Origin: Guadua angustifolia | Taxonomy: Eukaryota; Streptophyta; Magnoliopsida; Poales; Poaceae | DNA: 64,000 bases | Reading direction: 5' to 3' | Assembly (NCBI GenBank): GCA_036346375.1 | Contig: CM070502.1 | Coordinates: 24,336,114-24,400,113, forward strand | Shown: piece after piece, positions 58,215 to 64,000 of the stretch | Position numbering within the stretch: position 1 is the stretch's first letter | Layout of the letters: each line of letters opens with the position of its first letter | The notes under the pieces: generated by a model | The model's database searches: none | What the model was told of the DNA's origin: nothing | The model's input: the letters and a program-made list of their open reading frames with translations, nothing else | Made by a program: the position numbers and the translations under genes

Positions 58215-59725
58215 TGAAAGTGCATCTAGGCCCCTAATTGTGTTTTGGATGATTAATGACAAACGATTAAGGGACTAACGGCTTAAATGAGTATATAAGC
58301 AGGTGACAGTCCCAAAAGGAGCGCATCTACGGACGTTGTTGACCCTCAAAAGTGAAAAGATGAACGGCGTCGACTTAGGGTAGATCTTTTACTTTATTGA
58401 GTCAATAGGAACGCCGTACTATTAAGAGGGATGGAATGTACATGCTTTAGAAATAACCTCTGTGCTCAGATGAACATCTCTTATAAATTTGGTTTTGGAA
58501 GTCTCCATGCACGGCACTCACTTTGCATTTCAGTTGTGCTGATATTATCGGAATGTCCGATGTTAATATCGGACAGTCCGAAGGTATCGGACTCTCCGGT
58601 GCGTGTGTGGTTGCATGTTTGAAAACTCTCGGGAAACATCGGACATTCCGATGTTTAAGATCGGAACATCCGATGTGGACTTAGAAAGATTTTGGATTTT
58701 ATTGTTGCTTTGAAAATCTCTTCGAAACATCGAACATCCGATGTGAAATCGATAGTCCGATGTGTGCTTTTTCTCAAAGAAAATTTTGAATTCTTGAGTG
58801 GAGTCAAATCGGTGATTTGCACATATCGGATAGTCCGATGTCTGCCATCGGATAGTCCGATGTGGGGGTCTGACACAGGGCAGAACGGCTATATTTTGTG
58901 TCCTGGCAATAAATACCCCACTCTCTCCCTCATTTACTCCTAGCTACCAGTGTACTGAGCATTAACTCTTCTCCTGTTCTTTCTTGCTCTCTCTCTTGAG
59001 TTCATCCTTGAGAAATTTGTTGAGAGATTGGAGCAAGTGATTTCTAGTGCTTTGTTGCAAATCGTGAAAGTTCTTTTGAGCACTAGGGAAATTTTCAAGA
59101 GCGGGTCTACACTCCATTTATTACTCTTGGAGATTGAGGTCTCCTAGACGGCTAGGAGTCACCGGTGAGCTCCCGATCTACGTGTGGGAAGCCGCCGGAG
59201 TTTGTGAAGGTCCGATTCCACCTCCGCAAGGAAAGGGATCAAGAAGTGAAACCGGCGAGTGCTTTGTGCAACACCGGGAGGATCGTGGTCGAAAGGGACC
59301 CGGGCTTTGTGCCTCCTCAACGGAGACGTAGGATCTCCTCAAAGATCCGAACTTCGAGAAAAAATCGCTGCATCTCCTTGGTTTGTGAGTTTTCTATTTG
59401 TCCCCGTGTGCTCTTGACTTAATCTTTGGGGATTCAAGTATTTGATAGCTACTTGCAGTAGATATTGGTTGATCTAGTTCTTTGGTAGTTGCCTTAGCTC
59501 AGAAATTTCATTTGGTAGAAATTTAGTCTCTCTAGTTTCTCAGATCTACTTTTTAGGGTTTATTGCGCTCTGATCGGATAGTCCGACCTGCAGTATCGGA
59601 TAGTCCGATATAAATCGGATAGTCCGTTATCAAAGTCAGATATTCCGATATTTCTGCTGCTAAATTTGTTTTAAACTTTATTACGCCTATTCACCCCCCC
59701 TCTAGGCGACTTTATCGATCCTTCA
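58215..59725 (+). repeat. 5' LTR of the Sirevirus-like element, about 1.5 kb
   Basis: It starts TGAAAGTGCATCTAGGCCCC and ends CTTTATCGATCCTTCA, right before the primer-binding site. A TATA-like CAATAAATACC (58907-58917) followed by cccactctctccctc marks the likely promoter. Multiple near-palindromic ATCGGATAGTCCGAT units occur at about 58541-58605, 58636-58680, 58725-58768, 58822-58866 and 59574-59655. Confidence 0.85.
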
Positions 59726-59727
59726 AT

Positions 59728-59740
59728 TGGTATCAGAGCC
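59728..59740 (+). promoter_or_regulatory. Primer-binding site (Met-tRNA type)
   Basis: TGGTATCAGAGCC directly follows the LTR. It matches the 3' end complement of initiator methionine tRNA used by most plant copia elements. Confidence 0.9.
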
Positions 59741-59779
59741 AAATCTCCTTAGTTTGGCTTAACCGCTTGGAGAATCAAT

Positions 59780-61945
59780 ATGTCGCAAACAGGGAAGTCT
59801 GTCGAGGATCTTACCCGCACCTCGGGTACGGGGGACGATCTTCGGATGGGTATTCCACTTAATTACAATTCCCTCAGCTCTTCATCATATGTCTCCGTGC
59901 CCTCCGGTCGAGCGCCTCATTTCGACGGCACTCACTATGCGGCATGGAAACATAAGATGAAGATGCACTTGAGATCGCTTCACCCTTCTATCTGGAAGAT
60001 TGTGCAGACAGGTTTCAAGCCTAATGATCCCGAGAACCTTACTCCCGAAGAAGACAAAGATCAACATTTCAATGATTTGGCAGTCAATGCCTTATTCAAC
60101 GCCTTAAGTGATTCCGAGTTCAACCGAGTTGATGGACTCGAAGAAGCAAAGGCTATTTGGGATAGACTCCTAGTCAGTCATGAAGGAGTGTCAAGCGTCC
60201 GAGAATCGAAGATAGAGCTCATTATTGGCGAGCTAAGCCGGTTCACCTTGGAAGATGGTGAATCATACACTAAGATGTTTGACCGCCTGATGGTGCTCGT
60301 AAATCAAGCAAAAGGCCTTGGGTGCACTGATCTTTCTGACAAGGCCGTGGTGAAGATAATACTTCGCGTGATCACTCCCACCAACCGCAACCTTGTTCAG
60401 TTGATCCGAGACCGGCCCAACTTCGAAACTTTGACACCTCATGATATCATTGGCCGGCTCATGATGGACGAGATGATGGTGAAGGAAGCTGAGGTTGTGG
60501 AAGAACTCAAGTCTGGGAAGAAAAAGGGCATCGCTCTAAAGGCCGTCAAAGTTGTGTGCCAAGCCAAAGAAAGCACAAGTGAGGATGAAGAGTCTAGTGG
60601 TCCATTGACAAATGAAGATATGGCTCTATTTGTGCGAAGATTCAACAAATTCTTCAAGAAGAACTTCAAACAAGGAGGTCAATCAAAGAACTTTAGAAGA
60701 AAATCAAAAGGGAGACACTCCACAAGAAGATGCTATGAATGCGGCGAAACCGGCCATTTCATTGCCGAGTGTCCGCACAAGGAAAGCAAAGATGAGAAGT
60801 CGCACAAGAAGGACAAGTACCGTGGCAAGGAGAAGGAGAAGAGCAAGAAGTACAAGGGCAAGGGTCATGCCTACATTGGAAAGGAGTGGAACTCCGACAC
60901 CGACTCCAGCTCCGACTCCGACTCCGAGTCAAACTCCGACAATGAAGGTGGAATCGCCTCCGTCGCCATCGCCATACCCTCTACTCCGACAATGTCGAAG
61001 AGTCTCTTCGACAACTTAAGCGATGACGATGAAGTAGCTCCAATGTGCCTCATGGCAAAGGGGCACAAGGTATCAACACTTGTCCCCACTCCCTCCATTA
61101 CTAATGATTGTTTAGATGAGCACGATAGTGATAGTGATAATGATGACATTGGTGCCGTGCTTAAGTCTATAAAAAACCTTGACATTCATAAGTTGAATTT
61201 GCTCCTAAAAGATATTAAAAGGTTGGAGGAAGTGGTTGAACAAAAGGAAGCTATTCTCGAAGCTCAAGAGGATCTACTCATCCTCGAAAAAGAGAAAAAT
61301 CGTGAGCTAGAGAAGAGCTTATCTTTTGAGAAAGAGAAAAATGAGGAAGTGGCTAAGAACTTAACTTTGACCAAATCCGAGGTGATTAGTCTTGAGATCA
61401 CCAATGCTTCACTTAAAGAGGAACTTGCGAAGTCGAGTGATGCTTGCAAGGCTCTTGAGTTGAAGCTTGTTGATCTCAAGAATAACCCTCCGATTACCTC
61501 AACCATTAGCCCCAACTCTTCTCTACCATCTACTAGCAATGGTTGTGCTAGATGCTTCAATATAGATGTTAATACTTGTGCTACTAACCTTGAGACTTTG
61601 CAAGTACTAGCTCATGAAAATGAGAAGCTCAAGGGAATGCTTGAAGATGGACTTCAAAAGTCCTATAAGGCTAGCAAGGGATTAGAGGAATTCCTCGGTA
61701 AGCGTCAAGGTAACCCCATGAAGCATGGGCTTGGCTATGTCCCTCCCAAGGGCAAAGGAAACCACATTGTGGTTGCGCCTTTGAACAAGCCCATTCACTT
61801 CGTAAAGGGGGAAGCAAACTCTAAACATAAGGCTCAATCCACTTTCTTTGCTTCATATGTGCTTAAGAGGACTAGCCTCGGTAGAGTAGTTGCTCATCAT
61901 ATTGGGGGTAAGCCCAAGAATGCTTCTAGTGTGCGATCTATTTGA
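59780..61945 (+). CDS. Copia Gag polyprotein, 721 residues
   Basis: Starts at the first ATG after the primer site. Residues about 45-230 form the copia Gag (UBN2-type) domain: FDGTHYAAWKHKMKMHL, AKAIWDRLLVSHEGVSSVRE, LGCTDLSDKAVVKIILRV. A CX2CX4HX4C zinc knuckle lies near residue 318 (CYECGETGHFIAEC), followed by a Lys-rich stretch and an Asp/Ser-rich acidic stretch. A long coiled coil occupies about 465-600 (LLKDIKRLEEVVEQKEAI). The protein packages element RNA in cytoplasmic particles. The reading frame is open, but a TGA sits where a Trp codon is expected (RSI*VPK). About 21 more codons stay open after it before the next stop. Confidence 0.87.
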   Translation: MSQTGKSVEDLTRTSGTGDDLRMGIPLNYNSLSSSSYVSVPSGRAPHFDGTHYAAWKHKMKMHLRSLHPSIWKIVQTGFKPNDPENLTPEEDKDQHFNDLAVNALFNALSDSEFNRVDGLEEAKAIWDRLLVSHEGVSSVRESKIELIIGELSRFTLEDGESYTKMFDRLMVLVNQAKGLGCTDLSDKAVVKIILRVITPTNRNLVQLIRDRPNFETLTPHDIIGRLMMDEMMVKEAEVVEELKSGKKKGIALKAVKVVCQAKESTSEDEESSGPLTNEDMALFVRRFNKFFKKNFKQGGQSKNFRRKSKGRHSTRRCYECGETGHFIAECPHKESKDEKSHKKDKYRGKEKEKSKKYKGKGHAYIGKEWNSDTDSSSDSDSESNSDNEGGIASVAIAIPSTPTMSKSLFDNLSDDDEVAPMCLMAKGHKVSTLVPTPSITNDCLDEHDSDSDNDDIGAVLKSIKNLDIHKLNLLLKDIKRLEEVVEQKEAILEAQEDLLILEKEKNRELEKSLSFEKEKNEEVAKNLTLTKSEVISLEITNASLKEELAKSSDACKALELKLVDLKNNPPITSTISPNSSLPSTSNGCARCFNIDVNTCATNLETLQVLAHENEKLKGMLEDGLQKSYKASKGLEEFLGKRQGNPMKHGLGYVPPKGKGNHIVVAPLNKPIHFVKGEANSKHKAQSTFFASYVLKRTSLGRVVAHHIGGKPKNASSVRSI

Positions 61946-62049
61946 GTCCCCAAATTACTTGTCACTAACGTGCGTGGACCTAAACAAGTTTGGGTACCAA
62001 AGAGCAAAAACTAAATTTTATTTTGTAGGCCTATATTTCCGGTAGAACA

Positions 62050-63940
62050 AGCTGGATCTTGGATAGCGGATGCACACATCATATGACCGGAGAACGGGCA
62101 ATGTTCGCACATCTTGAAGCCAATGGATCAAACAGTGAGAGTATAATTTTTGGCGACAACGGAAAAGGTGAAGTGGTAGGTTTAGGTAAGATTCTAATTA
62201 CAAATGATTTTCATATAAATAATGTTTTACTTGTTGAATCACTAAGCTACAATTTGTTGTCCGTTGCTCAATTATGTGAAGCGGGCTACAATTGCATGTT
62301 TAGTGATAAGGGTGTGGATGTCATTAAGAGGGATGATGGTTCAATAGCCGTTAAGGGTCGTTTAAAGGGTAACCTCTATCTTATAGATTTTTCTACGGAT
62401 AGAATTAACCTTGAAACATGCTTAATGGCCAAATCGAGCATGGGTTGGCTTTGGCATCGCCGGCTTGCCCATGTTGGTATGAGGAACCTTCACAAACTCA
62501 TTAAGGGCAATCACATCCTTGGACTAACGAATATTGTGTTTGAGAAAGATAGGGTGTGTAGCGCATGTCAAGCCGGTTAGCAAGTTGGAGCACCTCATCC
62601 TGTCAAGAATGTGATGACTACTTCAAGACCATTGGAGATGCTCCACATGGATTTATTCGGTCCAATTGCCTACATAAGCATCGGAGGAAACAAGTATGGG
62701 TTAGTTATTGTAGATGATTTTTCTCGCTTTACTTGGGTGTTTTTCTTGCATGACAAAAGTGAAGCCCAAGGAAGCTTAAAGAAGTTCATGAGAAGGGCAC
62801 AAAATGAATTTGAGGTGAAGGTCAAGAAAATACGAAGTGACAACGGCACTGAATTCAAGAACACCGGCGTGGAGGAGTTCCTCGATGAAGAAGGCATCAA
62901 GCATGAATTCTTGGCTCCCTACTCCCCACAACAAAATGGGGTAGCCGAGAGGAAGAATCGGACTCTCATCGAGATGGCGTGCACGATGCTTGACGAGTAC
63001 AAGGTCTCCGACATCTTCTGGGCGGAAGCCGTCAACACCGCGTGCCATAGCTCCAACCGGCTATATCTCCACAAGTTGTTAAAGAAGACGGCGTACGAGC
63101 TACTTACCGGGAAGAAACCCAATGTATTCTACTTCCGAGTCTTCGGGAGCAAATGCTTCATCCTCAACAAGAAAGCTAAGTCGTCTAAATTTGCTCCTAA
63201 AGTAGATGAGGGATTCTTGCTTGGTTATGGGTCTAATGCTTATGCATACCGAGTTTTCAACAACACCACCGGTGTGGTTGAAATCTCGCGTGATGTAACA
63301 TTTGATGAAACTAACGGTTCTCAAGTAGAGCAAGTTGATCGTACCGTGATTGACAGGGAAGAACCTCCATGTGAGGCGATCAAAAGGCTAGCAATTGGAG
63401 AAGTGAGGCCTCTTGAGCAAGAAGAAGCCCCGAGCACTCCAACTCGTGATGCATGTTGGATGGTGCCCCATCTTCTTCAATGCAAGCACAAGATGGATCG
63501 ACCAACGCCCAAGATGATGAGGACCCAATTCAAAAATCAAATACAACAGTGCCTCATCCAAGGGTTCATCAAAGTGTTCAACGAGATCACCCGGTCGACA
63601 ATATTCTTGGAGATATTAACAGGGGAGTATCCACTAGATCTCGTGTTGCTAATTTTTGTGAATTTTACTCTTTTGTGTCGTCTCTTGAACCACTCAAGGT
63701 AGATGAAGCTCTTCAAGATCCGGATTGGGTGATGGCAATGCAAGAGGAGTTGAACAATTTTGAAAGGAATCAGGTGTGGAAGCTTGTCGAAAGACCCAAG
63801 CAAAATGTTATCGGAACTAAATGGGTATTTCGAAACAAGCAAGACGAGAACGGAATCGTGACTAGGAACAAAGCCCGGTTGGTCGCTCAAGGGCACACTC
63901 AAATCGAAGGTTTGGATTTCGATGAAACTTATGCTCCAAA
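62050..63940 (+). pseudogene. Copia Pol: protease, integrase and start of reverse transcriptase, broken
   Basis: Protease active site WILDSGCTHHMTG is at 62053-62091. Gag-pre-integrase (WLWHRRLAHVGMRNLHKL, CSACQAG) ends at an in-frame TAG (62578). The integrase core follows in the same frame, with catalytic acids in LHMDLFGP, IRSDNGTEF and YSPQQNGVAERKN (D, D, E all kept). Near 63450 the frame shifts to the +1-relative frame covering 63453-63947. That frame starts reverse transcriptase (MAMQEELNNFERNQVWKLVE, TKWVFRNKQDENG, ARLVAQGHTQIEGLDFDETY). One base near 63940 disrupts the APVARLES-type motif; the sequence then continues in the shifted frame to the window edge. Confidence 0.88.
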
Positions 63941-64000
63941 GAGCTAGGCTTGAATCTATTAGAATATTACTTGCCTTTGCTACTCACCATGATTTTAAGT

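Larger units (their letters stand above)
58215..64000 (+). mobile_element. Ty1/copia retrotransposon (Sirevirus-like), truncated by window edge
   Basis: 5' LTR, primer-binding site, gag with zinc knuckle, protease, integrase and the first part of reverse transcriptase occur in copia order. Long gag with a C-terminal coiled coil, a Met-tRNA primer site and palindromic repeats in the LTR point to the Sirevirus (SIRE/Maximus) group; this assignment is inference. The copy is recent in look but defective: a nonsense change at the end of gag, a TAG in pol at 62578-62580, a frame slip near 63450 and another at 63940. The 3' LTR is outside the window. Confidence 0.88.

Overview
This window is nuclear DNA of a flowering plant, most likely a grass. 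I infer this from Stowaway-type and other small inverted-repeat elements, a CACTA element with short subterminal repeats, del/Tekay-like TGTGAGGACC long terminal repeats, a Sirevirus-like Ty1/copia LTR, and genes with very GC-rich 5' exons and large repeat-filled introns. A panicoid grass is plausible but unproven. There is no bacterial or operon organisation.

Only two ordinary host genes can be supported. The first is a plus-strand RING-finger gene (exons at 25178-25258, about 25360-25425 and 25805-26721). The second is a minus-strand coiled-coil gene of unknown function (five exons from 49814 down to 40903, 582 residues). Its 6.9 kb second intron carries a 2.9 kb LTR insertion. All other coding-like sequence belongs to transposable elements, most of them broken.

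Layout. 1-8.3 kb: a minus-strand Mutator-like (MULE) transposase pseudogene followed on the same strand by a seven-exon plant mobile domain (PMD/MAIN-like) pseudogene, interrupted by one non-LTR retroelement and two non-autonomous hAT elements. 8.3-10.4 kb: AT-rich and simple repeats plus GC-rich palindromes. 10.4-16.4 kb: an old Ty1/copia element with both LTRs, split by gypsy LTR fragments and a MITE. 17.1-24.7 kb: a hAT element, a Stowaway MITE and a CACTA element containing a long internal hairpin. 24.9-30.5 kb: the RING gene and its 3' flank, which carries a hAT insertion. 32-40 kb: a MITE, a short copia LTR with primer-binding site, a 252-bp Helitron, a second PMD fragment next to a gypsy LTR, a hAT element with transposase remnants, and another hAT element. 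40.9-49.8 kb: the coiled-coil gene. 50-58 kb: repeats, a hAT element, a minus-strand copia LTR and a second, better preserved MULE transposase. 58.2-64 kb: a recent but defective Ty1/copia element (LTR, gag, protease, integrase, start of reverse transcriptase) that runs off the window.

The strongest themes are seven hAT-type insertions whose 8-bp target duplications can still be read, plant mobile domains beside both a DNA transposon and an LTR retrotransposon, a CACTA-borne inverted repeat able to make a long hairpin RNA, and a Helitron whose empty site is duplicated next to it. All matches and percentages were judged by eye; no alignment or database search was run.
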